Below, in pieces: positions 9,286 through 17,285 of a stretch of DNA of 64,000 bases (positions are counted from its first letter, which is position 1; the number at the start of each line of letters is the position of its first letter). The position numbers and the translations under genes are program-made. The DNA is from JADJOY01 sp016713535 [NCBI: Deltaproteobacteria bacterium] (GTDB lineage Bacteria > JADJOY01), in contig JADJOY010000014.1 in assembly GCA_016713535.1 (NCBI GenBank), positions 124,001 to 188,000 of the forward strand, read 5' to 3'. The notes under the pieces were generated by a model. It made no database searches and was not told the DNA's origin. It saw only the letters and a list, made by a program, of their open reading frames with translations.

Positions 9286-10558
9286 CTAGGACACCGCCCG
9301 GATCCGCGGGACCGGTCCCGGCGCCGGCACCGCGGTGACGGGCGCGCGCGCGCCGAGCGCCGTGAGCGCGCCGAGCACCTGGTCGACGGAGATGGCCTCG
9401 AGGCAGCGCGCGCGGGTGCAGGCGCTGTGGCGGTGGTTGGACGCGGACACGCACGGGCTGCACGCGAGCTGCGCGTAGAGGTTGGTCTGGCGCGGGCCGA
9501 GCGGGCCGTAGAGCGCGGGGGTCTCGGGGCCGAAGAGCGTCACGGTCGGCAGGCTGGTGAGGCTCGCGAAGTGCGCGGGGCCGCTGTCGTTGGTGACCAG
9601 CGCGGTCGCCAGCGTGAAGAGCGTCACCAGCTCGCGGATCGTGGTCTGGCCGGTGAGGTCGAGGAGCCGCGGCGACGGCACGCGCGCGCAGATCGCGTTG
9701 GCGGAGGGCCGGTCGCTGGGCGCGCCGATCAGCGCCACCAGCGCGGTGGGGTCGGCGAGCAGGCGCTCGGCGAGCGCCACGTAATGCTCGAACGGCCAGC
9801 GCCGGATCGGGATCAGCTCGCTCGCGTTGGGGTTGAGCAGATAGAGCGACTGCCCTGCGATCGGCGCGCCCGCGATCGCGTCGAGGCGCTCGCGCATCGC
9901 CTGCGCTTCGCTCGCGCGCGGCACGAAGCGCGGCAGGGTCAGCGGCAGGCTGGCGACGTCGCTCTTGACCATCGGCGCGTCGGTGGGGTCGTGGGCGAGC
10001 GCCTCGAGCAGGGTCAGGAACGAATGCGCGGTGTGCAGGTACGGGTTGTAGGCGACGCGGTGCGTGAGTAGATCGCCGCGGTAGAGCCCCTCGGTGTGGA
10101 AGCGGTGGAAGCCGACTCGCGCGCGCGCGCCGGAGAGGAACGCCAGGATCGCGGAGAAGCGCGCGAAGAACTCGAGGTCGAGGACCGCGTCGAAGGCGAG
10201 GGCGCGGACCCGGTGCAGCGCTGCGAGGGCGCTCGACGCGAATCGCCACGGGTTGCAGGTGGAGATCGTGAGCACGCGCTCGGGCGGGATCGCGCCGAGC
10301 AGCTCGACCACCTCGCGGCTCTCCTCGAACGTGAGCAGCCACACCTCGCAGTCGGGCCAGCGGCTGCGCGCCCGCTCGATGAGCGGGTGCAGGAGCACCA
10401 CGCTGCCGAGCTCGGGCAGCTTGAGGAGCAGGATTCGCCGCGGCGGCCAGGTGGCGACGCCGGGCGCGGGCCGCCGGCCGAGCTTCGCGATCCCGCTCAG
10501 CGCGGCGCACAGGCACGCCGACGACGCGATCGACGCGCCGGAAGAGATCGACGTTCAT
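9286..10558 (-). CDS. GT9 ADP-heptose:LPS heptosyltransferase family (frameshifted)
   Basis: The protein has the GT9 layout: an N-terminal RILLLKLPELGS segment, a central Rossmann-like core (SLYLLNPNASELIPIRRWP), the nucleotide-binding TNDSGPAHFASL motif, and a cysteine-rich C-terminal cluster (CSPC, then CTRARC) common in this family. It would transfer heptose or a related sugar to a lipid A core or similar acceptor. The true start is probably ATG 10558 (MNVDLFRRVDRVVGVP); a one-base shift near 10505 separates it from the main body. A start at GTG 10401 would remove the conserved first strand. It lies next to GT2 genes and fits the GDP-heptose operon further along, although classic GT9 enzymes use ADP-heptose. 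Confidence 0.75.
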
Positions 10559-10724
10559 GCGCGGGGTCGGGCGATATCCGGGGCGCGCGTCGGGGAAACG
10601 GCGAACGAACGATATCACGAGCCCCGCCCGCGCCGCAGCGAGGCGGGCGTCGTTCCTTGACACCCTCGAAACGCCGTCGCTACCGTGAGCCGCGTCGTCC
10701 CCCGCCGCGCCGTACGACCCACCG

Positions 10725-11765
10725 TTGACGTCCATCCGCTTCAGCATCGTGGTGCCGGTGTTCGACGGTGCCGGCTTCGTGGGTGCGCTCCTCGACTCGA
10801 TGCCGTGCCCGCCGCCCGCGGGCTTCGAGCTGATCGTGGTCGACGATCATTCTCGCGACGACACGCTGGCGGTGCTCGATCGCCACCCGCTTCGCCCGTG
10901 GCTCCGGCTCTACCGCACGCCCGCCAACGCAGGCCCGGCGGCGGCGCGGAACATGGGTGCATCGCACGCGAGCGGCGCCCTCCTGCTCTTCTTCGACGCC
11001 GACGTCGTGTTGCTGCCGGACACGCTGGCGCGGGTCGAGCGATACGCCGACGCCCATCCGGAGGTGCGCTGCGCGAGCGGGCTCGACGCTCCCCGGAGCG
11101 CGGCGCCCGGCTGCGTGCCCGACTTCCACGCGCTGTGGGCGCATCACGCCCTCGACCGTCTGCCCGAAGGCGCGGTCGCGTCGGCGTGGAACCCGCGCAA
11201 CGGCCTCCTCGAGCGCGCGCTCTTCCACGACCTGGGCGGTTTCGACACCCGCTACCGCCGCGCGGACGTCGAGGACTACGCGCTGTCACGCAAGATCTCG
11301 GCGCACACCCCGATCCGCTTCACCCGCGCGCTCGAGGTGGCGCACCGCTTCGGCGGGCTGCGCACCAGCACCGCGGCCTTCTTCCGACGCTCGGCCTACT
11401 GGGTTCGGCTCGCCGCCGAGACCGGGCAGGTCGACCGCACCGGTCACACCCGTGTGGCGAACCTGCCGTCCGTGGCGTGCTCCGCGGCGATCGTCGCGGG
11501 GCTGGCGCTCGCGCCATTGCTGCCGACCGCGGCGCGAGCGATTCCGGCGCTCGTAGCCCTCCAGGCCCTCCTCAATGCCTCGCTTCTCCGGTTCTTCGTC
11601 GAGCGCGCCGGGCTGGCGCGCGGAGTCGCCTACCTCGGGCTCTTGATCCACTTCCAGGCGACGGCGGCGCTCGGCGCGGCGGTGGGCGCGGCGCAGGCGG
11701 GGCTCGACGCGTTGCGGGCGGCGCGTGCGCCCTCGGCTACCGCGGCGGCAGAGGGCGAGACGTGA
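10725..11765 (+). CDS. GT2 glycosyltransferase with C-terminal membrane segments
   Basis: A 346-residue GT2 enzyme with VVDDHSRDD (residues 39-46) and the metal-binding FDADV (DAD at 91-93). An acceptor-side segment, DVEDYALSRKI, has the ED motif typical of inverting GT2 enzymes. Residues about 250-330 hold two or three hydrophobic segments, so the enzyme is membrane-attached. The start is TTG 10725, giving the usual short lead to SIVVPVFD. Its stop overlaps the radical SAM gene by four bases (GTGA, 11762-11765), so translation of the two is probably coupled. The sugar is not determined. Confidence 0.75.
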   Translation: MTSIRFSIVVPVFDGAGFVGALLDSMPCPPPAGFELIVVDDHSRDDTLAVLDRHPLRPWLRLYRTPANAGPAAARNMGASHASGALLLFFDADVVLLPDTLARVERYADAHPEVRCASGLDAPRSAAPGCVPDFHALWAHHALDRLPEGAVASAWNPRNGLLERALFHDLGGFDTRYRRADVEDYALSRKISAHTPIRFTRALEVAHRFGGLRTSTAAFFRRSAYWVRLAAETGQVDRTGHTRVANLPSVACSAAIVAGLALAPLLPTAARAIPALVALQALLNASLLRFFVERAGLARGVAYLGLLIHFQATAALGAAVGAAQAGLDALRAARAPSATAAAEGET

Positions 11766-12934
11766 AGGCCGGCGCCGCCCTCGACCGCTACGCGCACCTC
11801 GCGACCAGCTACCTCGCGTCGTCGCGGGTCTCGTACCTGATCCTGTACGTGACCTCGCGCTGCAACCTGCGCTGCAACATGTGCTTCTACGCCGACTCGC
11901 TGAACGCGCCGAGCGGCGACGGACTCACCCTCGACGAGCTGACGAAGGTGAGCCAGAGCCTACCCACGCTGATGCAGCTCACGCTCACCGGCGGCGAGCC
12001 CTTCCTGCGCGCCGACCTCGCCGAGGTGATCGAGGCCTTCTACGGGAACTCGGGGGTGCGCAGCTTCACGATCCCGACCAACGGTGCGTACGTCGAGGCG
12101 ATGGAGCAGGTCCTCGAGCGCACGCTCTCCTCGTGCCCCGCGGCGACCATCAAGCTCGGCCTCTCCCTCGACGGCCCCGAGGACCTCCACAACGAGATCC
12201 GCGGCTCGAAGCGCTCGTACGCGCAGGTGCGCGAGGCGCACGCGATGCTGCGCCGCCTGCAGCGTCGCCACCCCAACCTGATCGTCACGATGGCGGGCGT
12301 GATCTCCTCGTTCAACGTCCACCGCGCCCGCGAGCTGATCGACCTTTTCCTCACCGAGTTCCCGGCCGACGACCACACCCTCCAGCTCACCCGCGGCATC
12401 CCCAAGGACTCGGCCGCCAAGGACGTGAGCCCCGACGAATACGAGCGCTGTGTCGCGTACCTGGAGGAGCGCCGCGAGGAGGTCCGGCGCGCCGCCAACG
12501 CGCCCACCCACCGGATGGTGCGGAAGCTCACCACCCGCACCCGCCGCATCGTATCGAAGGCGGCGCGCACCAACGAGTTCCAGGTGCCGTGCGTCGCCGG
12601 CACGCGGCTCGCGATCCTCTACGACACCGGCGTGCTCGCGCCGTGCGAGATCCTCGCCACCTTGGACGTCGACCCCGCCGTCCGCGCGCGCCTGGGCGGC
12701 TTCACGTACGGCAACGTGCGCGACTTCGACTGCGACGTGCAGCGCGCGGTGTCGAGCCCGCTCGGCCGGGAGATCGCGCGCTGGATCGCGGACACCCGGT
12801 GCCGCTGCACCTTCGAGTGCGCGATCGTGGCGAGCATCTTCTACCAGCCTCGCGAGCTGCTCCGCACGCTCGCCACGCCGCTCGGGCCGGTCGCGCCAGG
12901 CGATGCGCCCGCGCCGCTCGCCGAGCCGTCGTGA
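11762..12934 (+). CDS. Radical SAM protein with SPASM-like C-terminus
   Basis: A 390-residue protein starting at GTG 11762 inside the previous stop. The radical SAM cluster motif is CNLRCNMC (Cys 34, 38 and 41). The GGEP motif follows (TLTGGEPFLR), as do the usual barrel strands (FTIPTNGAYV, LGLSLDGPEDLH). The C-terminal third has further cysteines (VPCVAGTR, APCEILA, CDVQ, CRCTFEC) consistent with a SPASM or twitch auxiliary iron-sulfur site. Such proteins in glycan loci act on sugars or lipid head groups, or in cofactor-peptide maturation. Being flanked by a GT2 and a methyltransferase with four-base overlaps on both sides, it most likely modifies the same glycan or lipid. The substrate is unknown. 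Confidence 0.8.
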   Translation: MKAGAALDRYAHLATSYLASSRVSYLILYVTSRCNLRCNMCFYADSLNAPSGDGLTLDELTKVSQSLPTLMQLTLTGGEPFLRADLAEVIEAFYGNSGVRSFTIPTNGAYVEAMEQVLERTLSSCPAATIKLGLSLDGPEDLHNEIRGSKRSYAQVREAHAMLRRLQRRHPNLIVTMAGVISSFNVHRARELIDLFLTEFPADDHTLQLTRGIPKDSAAKDVSPDEYERCVAYLEERREEVRRAANAPTHRMVRKLTTRTRRIVSKAARTNEFQVPCVAGTRLAILYDTGVLAPCEILATLDVDPAVRARLGGFTYGNVRDFDCDVQRAVSSPLGREIARWIADTRCRCTFECAIVASIFYQPRELLRTLATPLGPVAPGDAPAPLAEPS

Positions 12935-13734
12935 GCGCACCCGCGTCGTCCGTGCGAGGCGCGAATGAGGGGGCGCCGCGCTGGCCCAAGCGCCCGCCCG
13001 TGCTCACCGCCGAGCAGGCGCGCGCCCGCGAGGAGTTCGTGCGGGTGTGGCACGAGGTGATGCCGGCTCGGCTCGGCTTCATCGAGCGGTTCAACCAGGG
13101 CTTCGTGGCTCGACTGCCGGCGCGCGCCGGCGCGCGCACCCTGGAGGTGGGGCCGGGGCTCGGCGCGCAGGCGCGCTGGCGGGGCGCCGCGCTCGAGAGC
13201 TACGTGTGTCTCGAGGAGCGCGCGTCGTTCTGCGAGACCCTGCGCGGGTTCCTGCCGCGCGAGGCGGTGTTTCAGGGCGACATTCAAGAGCGCCAGCGCT
13301 GGCCCGACGGCGACTTCGAGCGGATCATCGCGATCCACATCCTCGAGCACTTGAAGGACCTGCCCGCCGCGCTCGCCGAGATCGACCGGCTGCTGGCACC
13401 CGACGGTTGCTTCGACGTGGTGGTGCCCACCGAGGGCGGGCTCGCCTACGCGCTCGGTCGCAAGCTCTCGGCCGAGCGGCTCTTCCGCAAGCGCTTCCGC
13501 ATGGACTACACGCCCATCCGCCAGAACGAGCACGTGAGCACCTACACCGAGATCGCCGCCGAGCTGACCCGCGTGTTCCGCGTCGAGCGGCGCGTCTTCT
13601 ACCCGCTCGCCGTGCCGATCGCCACGCTCAACCTCTTCGTGGGCTACCGGCTGCGACGGAAGTTCCCCGGGGGGCTGTTCCAGCCCGCTGCGTCATCGCG
13701 GGGGCTTTCCAAGCCCCCGCCCCGTCCGGAGTGA
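12931..13734 (+). CDS. SAM-dependent class I methyltransferase
   Basis: A 267-residue protein starting at GTG 12931 within the previous stop (GTGA). It has the class I motifs: motif I TLEVGPGLGAQ, an acidic residue after strand 2 (CLEERASF), and the post-III region IIAIHILEHLKDLP with RLLAPDGCFDVVVP. This is the methyltransferase type 11 pattern. A membrane-proximal basic segment follows (FVGYRLRRKFPGG). The final 18 or so residues (after LFQPAAS) run into repeat-like GC-rich sequence and may be a recent extension. It probably methylates the product of its radical SAM and GT2 partners. Confidence 0.75.
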   Translation: MSAPASSVRGANEGAPRWPKRPPVLTAEQARAREEFVRVWHEVMPARLGFIERFNQGFVARLPARAGARTLEVGPGLGAQARWRGAALESYVCLEERASFCETLRGFLPREAVFQGDIQERQRWPDGDFERIIAIHILEHLKDLPAALAEIDRLLAPDGCFDVVVPTEGGLAYALGRKLSAERLFRKRFRMDYTPIRQNEHVSTYTEIAAELTRVFRVERRVFYPLAVPIATLNLFVGYRLRRKFPGGLFQPAASSRGLSKPPPRPE

Positions 13735-14253
13735 ATCCGGACGGGGCCCCACCCCAAATCCGGCGCGGCAACGCGCCGCGCGCCGCTGGCCGATCATCAC
13801 GGCCGGTCGAGGGCGAAGCCGGGATCCGGCGGCTGTTCCAGCCCCCCGCCCGCCGGAGGGTCGCGCGTTGCGCGACCGCCGATACGCTCCGGCGTTGCAT
13901 CGCCGCTCCGGTGGATTGCTGTACGCAGGCCACCCCCGAGGCTCTCGCTTCGCTCGTGGCGTCGCGTTGAGGCTGCGAATCGGTCCATCGGGGTCGCTCA
14001 TGGAGGCCGCGTGGGCCCGGCGACGGGGGACGGAACCCCCGTCGCAACGATGGTCTTCGTAGCGCGGGGGGCTCCGTCCCCCCGCGGGGAGTTGAGCGCG
14101 CCCACCCCTTCCTCCTACGATGAGCGCCACCCCCCGTTCGCTCGACCCGCACCCCATCCCTCGCGTGCAACGACCCCTCGTCCGTGACCGTGGCGCCCTG
14201 CGCCCTGCTCGGTCCGGGGTCGCCCGCGGGGCACAGGGGACCGGGGGGATCGC
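13735..14253. other. Intergenic stretch rich in hairpins, no gene seen
   Basis: No convincing frame is found. The stretch holds two G-tract hairpins (14022-14043 and 14064-14085), stacked GC-rich dyads in 13690-13860, and 5' sequence for the transaldolase gene. Proteins predicted here on either strand are arginine/proline-rich shadows. Confidence 0.5.
14022..14085. repeat. Two G-tract palindromes, family C
   Basis: The hairpin at 14022-14043 has arms GACGGGGG / CCCCCGTC. The hairpin at 14064-14085 has arms GCGGGGGG / CCCCCCGC around a CTCCGT loop. The first matches 25917-25938 at all but one loop base, and the second resembles 44125-44143. These are dispersed intergenic palindromes. Confidence 0.6.
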
Positions 14254-14988
14254 GTGAGCAGCGCCGACGGCAACGGCCATGAGCCCAGCGCTCGGGTGAA
14301 GCTCTTCGCCGACGCGGGCGGCCTCGACGCGCTTCGCGCCGTCAAGGACCACCCGCGGATCGAGGGCTTCACCACCAACCCCACGCTGATCCGCGGCGCC
14401 GGCGTGACGACCTACGAGGCGTTCGGCCGCGCGGTGCTGGAGATGATCCCGGATCGGCCGGTCTCGGTGGGCGTGGTGAGCGACGACCTCGCCGAGATGG
14501 AGCGTCAGGCGCGGCGGATCTCGTCGTGGGGCTCGAACGTGTACGTGAAGATCCCGGTCACCAACACCCGCGGCGAGCGCTGCGACGCGGTCGTCGAGCG
14601 GCTCAGCGCCGATGGCGTGCGCCTCAACGTGACGGCGGTGATGACGGTCGAGCAGGTGCGCTGGATCCTCGACTCGCTGGCGCCGAGCGTGCCGTGCTTC
14701 GTGTCGATCTTCGCGGGGCGGATCGCCGACACCGGACGCGACCCGGTGCCGCTGGTGCGCGACGCGGCGAACCTCGTGAACGGCCGCGCCGAGGTCGCGC
14801 TGATCTGGGCGAGCCCGCGCGAGATCCTCAACGTGAGCCAGGCGGAGGCGGCGGGGTGTCACGTCATCACGCTCACGCCCGACCTGATCGCCAAGCTCGC
14901 GCTGGCGGGCAAGGACCTGGAGCGGTTCTCCCTCGAGACCGTGCAGATGTTCCACCGCGACGCGCTCGCCGCCGGATTCGAGATCTGA
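14254..14988 (+). CDS. Transaldolase (TalC/Fsa-like)
   Basis: A 244-residue TIM-barrel enzyme with the transaldolase signature GFTTNPTLI (residues 38-46), the Schiff-base lysine in VYVKIPVTN (Lys 99), and later barrel motifs (LNVTAVMTVEQ, CFVSIFAGRIADTG, WASPREILN). Transaldolases move a dihydroxyacetone unit between sugar phosphates, and the classical reaction makes or uses sedoheptulose-7-phosphate. That compound is the first substrate of the GmhA-HddA-GmhB-HddC pathway encoded at 20-23 kb, so a role in feeding heptose synthesis is attractive but inferred. Length fits the short TalC/MipB branch, slightly extended at the N-terminus. The start is GTG 14254. Confidence 0.8.
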   Translation: MSSADGNGHEPSARVKLFADAGGLDALRAVKDHPRIEGFTTNPTLIRGAGVTTYEAFGRAVLEMIPDRPVSVGVVSDDLAEMERQARRISSWGSNVYVKIPVTNTRGERCDAVVERLSADGVRLNVTAVMTVEQVRWILDSLAPSVPCFVSIFAGRIADTGRDPVPLVRDAANLVNGRAEVALIWASPREILNVSQAEAAGCHVITLTPDLIAKLALAGKDLERFSLETVQMFHRDALAAGFEI

Positions 14989-15068
14989 CGCCCGCGCCCC
15001 CGTTCCTCGGCGCGTGGCGACGCGCCGTCTGGTTCTTCGCCTCGCCGCGTCGCCGGCTCGCGAGCGCG

Positions 15069-17147
15069 ATGGCGCTCGCGTTCGTGGTCACGCTCGCGCG
15101 TACCAGCTTCCAGCCCGAGCTCTTCCGCTACTCGTTCGACTCGGGGCAGGAGCTCTCGCACGCCCTCGACATCATCGAGGGGCGCCACTACCCGACGGTC
15201 GGGATGTCGATCGGCGGCCAGTCGGTGAGCGTCGGGCCGTTCGTCTACTACCTGATGGTCCCCGCCGTGGCGGTGGGGCGCTCGGCGGGCGCGGTGGCGG
15301 TGTGGTTCGGGGTCCTCGCGGGGCTCGCCAGCGCGCTCCTGGTGTGGCTCGGGTGGCGCTACCTGAGCCCTGCGACCGGCGTGCTGGCGGGGCTCGTGCA
15401 CGCGCTCAGCGCGACCACCCTGGAGTGGTCCGTCTTCGTCATCAACGCGGGGGCCCTGCCGCTCTTCTCGGTGCTGACGCTGATCGCGGTGACCAAGGCG
15501 ATCGAGCGCCCGGCGGCGTGGGCGCTGCTCGCGGGCGTCGCGATCGGCCTCGCCACCCAGTGCCACCCGGCCACGGTCGCGTTCCTGCCCATGCTGCCGC
15601 TCGGCGCGTGGCTCGCGCGCCGGCGCTGGCCATGGCACGGCTGGCTCACCTACGGCGCCGGCGTGGCGGTCACCTACTTCTCGTGGATCCGCTTCGAGAT
15701 GGGGAGCGGCTACGCCCAGCTCCGCTCGCTGCTCCGGATCGCCGGCAACCGCCGCTACGAGGGTGTGCGCTACGTGAGCTCGCACTCCTTCGCCGACCTG
15801 CTCGCCGATGTCAGCTCGCCCGTCGCGATCCATCGCTGGGGTGTTCTGGCGGGTCTGGTGGCGCTCGGTGTGTGCGCCGCGCTGGTGTGGCGGCGCCGGC
15901 GCGCCGACGCCGAGGTGGGCCGGGCGTGGGACCTGCTCGCCGCGTGCCTGGCCGCGGTGCTGGCGTGGGTGCCGTTCACGTGGGGGATCGCGGCTCACAG
16001 CGCGAGCTTCGACGGCCCCGAGTACACGCGCTTCTTCCTGCCGGTGCTCCCGGTCGCGTGCCTGGTGGCGGCGTGTGGCTTCACCGCGCCAGCGCTGTTG
16101 TGGCGCGCAGCGGCGTGGCGGCCATGCGCGCGGCCGTGGCTCGAGCGCTGGGCGCCGCGGTTGGTGACGGCGCTCGGCGCCGCAGGGGTGATCGGTGGCG
16201 CCACGTTCGCGCTCGGCTGGGCAGGCGAGGGCGCGCGACCGTTCTGGGTGACTCCCGGCTTCCCGCCGCCCGACCTCTCGATCGAGCGCCAGATCCTCGC
16301 CTACGTGAAGCGACTCGAGGCGCGGATCCTGAAGGACCTCGACGGACGTTTCCCCGACGAGCTGGCGTTCGTCGGTACCCAGAACCTGGTGTTCCCCGAG
16401 GAAGACCAGATGACGCTGCTCGCGATCGAGCCGCTGCTCAGGCTCGAGGCGATGAAGCGCACCGTGAAGCGTCACGGCGCTCCGCCGAGCCCTCCCCCAT
16501 TCCTGACCGTGGTGACCGGTACCGGCTGTGGGCGTCCGCCGGCGACGATCGCGCCGCCCACCGATCCGGTCGAGCGCGCCCGTGTCCTCACGTTCGACGA
16601 CTGTGGATCGTTCGACGCGTGGCTGAGCGCCGAGCGCCGCGCCTGCAACGCGCGCGGCCAGCCGACCTGGGTGCTGCAGGGCAACCTGCGCGGCTCGAGC
16701 GGGCCGCGCCCGTGCGCGCGGCCCTCGCCGAACGGGGGCTACGCGCTCGACACCCTGGACCCGAGTGGGTTGGTGGAGCTGGCCCGCAAGGATGGCGACG
16801 CTCTCGATCGGGCCGATCTCGTGCGGATGGTGGCCGAGCGCGGGACGGCGGCGAGCGGCGCGCTCGCCGGTCTGGCGGCGCTGGCGGCTGATGCCGCCCC
16901 GGAGGTGCGGGGGGCGGCGCTGTGGGCGATGGCGCGAGTCGCACCGGCGGAGCCGCGTGTGGCGAGCGCGCTGATCGCGGCCCTCGACGACGGCGAGCGC
17001 ACGGTTCGCGAGGCGGCGCTCTACGCGATCGGCGCGGCGTCGGTGGTGTCCGCGCGAGACGCGGCCGCCGCGCACGCCCAGGACCCCGACCCCGCGACGC
17101 GAGACGCCGCCCGCTGGGCCGTGGCCCAGCTCACCCCGCCGTCGTGA
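15069..17147 (+). CDS. PMT/ArnT-like membrane glycosyltransferase fused to HEAT-like repeats
   Basis: About 692 residues. The first 400 or so contain about ten membrane segments; the first periplasmic loop reads YSFDSGQELSHALD, consistent with the acidic catalytic loop of GT39/GT83-type enzymes. After a soluble linker with cysteine pairs, the last 110 residues form three alpha-helical HEAT-like units (LAADAAPEVRGAALWAMARV, ALDDGERTVREAALYAI, then DPDPATRDAARWAV). ATG 15069 lies late in the first hydrophobic run. Sensible sequence extends back to a possible CTG at 14985 overlapping the transaldolase stop (CTGA), so the true start may be there. The HEAT tail suggests docking to another component. 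Confidence 0.7.
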   Translation: MALAFVVTLARTSFQPELFRYSFDSGQELSHALDIIEGRHYPTVGMSIGGQSVSVGPFVYYLMVPAVAVGRSAGAVAVWFGVLAGLASALLVWLGWRYLSPATGVLAGLVHALSATTLEWSVFVINAGALPLFSVLTLIAVTKAIERPAAWALLAGVAIGLATQCHPATVAFLPMLPLGAWLARRRWPWHGWLTYGAGVAVTYFSWIRFEMGSGYAQLRSLLRIAGNRRYEGVRYVSSHSFADLLADVSSPVAIHRWGVLAGLVALGVCAALVWRRRRADAEVGRAWDLLAACLAAVLAWVPFTWGIAAHSASFDGPEYTRFFLPVLPVACLVAACGFTAPALLWRAAAWRPCARPWLERWAPRLVTALGAAGVIGGATFALGWAGEGARPFWVTPGFPPPDLSIERQILAYVKRLEARILKDLDGRFPDELAFVGTQNLVFPEEDQMTLLAIEPLLRLEAMKRTVKRHGAPPSPPPFLTVVTGTGCGRPPATIAPPTDPVERARVLTFDDCGSFDAWLSAERRACNARGQPTWVLQGNLRGSSGPRPCARPSPNGGYALDTLDPSGLVELARKDGDALDRADLVRMVAERGTAASGALAGLAALAADAAPEVRGAALWAMARVAPAEPRVASALIAALDDGERTVREAALYAIGAASVVSARDAAAAHAQDPDPATRDAARWAVAQLTPPS

Positions 17148-17167
17148 GACCACTGCGCTGACTCGAC

Positions 17168-17187
17168 GGGCGACCTCACGGTCGCCC
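17168..17187. terminator. Perfect hairpin between convergent genes
   Basis: Stem GGGCGACC / GGTCGCCC with a TCAC loop, lying between genes that end at 17147 (+) and 17286 (-). It could end transcription from both sides, but it lacks a T-run and its CCCTACACACCCAC tail is shared with repeat hairpins elsewhere (34560-34590). A repeat unit is therefore equally likely. Confidence 0.4.
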
Positions 17188-17285
17188 CTACACACCCACG
17201 CGATCGGCCACTCAGGACGGCGGGAGCGTAGGGGCTAGCGTGAGCTCGCCCGGGCCGACCCACGGCGTTCCCATCGCCGTACGGC

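Noticed and set aside
14859-17195. A 778-residue minus-strand open frame
   Set aside because: Arginine/glutamate/histidine-rich composition without hydrophobic core or motifs. It is the antisense shadow of the membrane transferase at 15069-17147.
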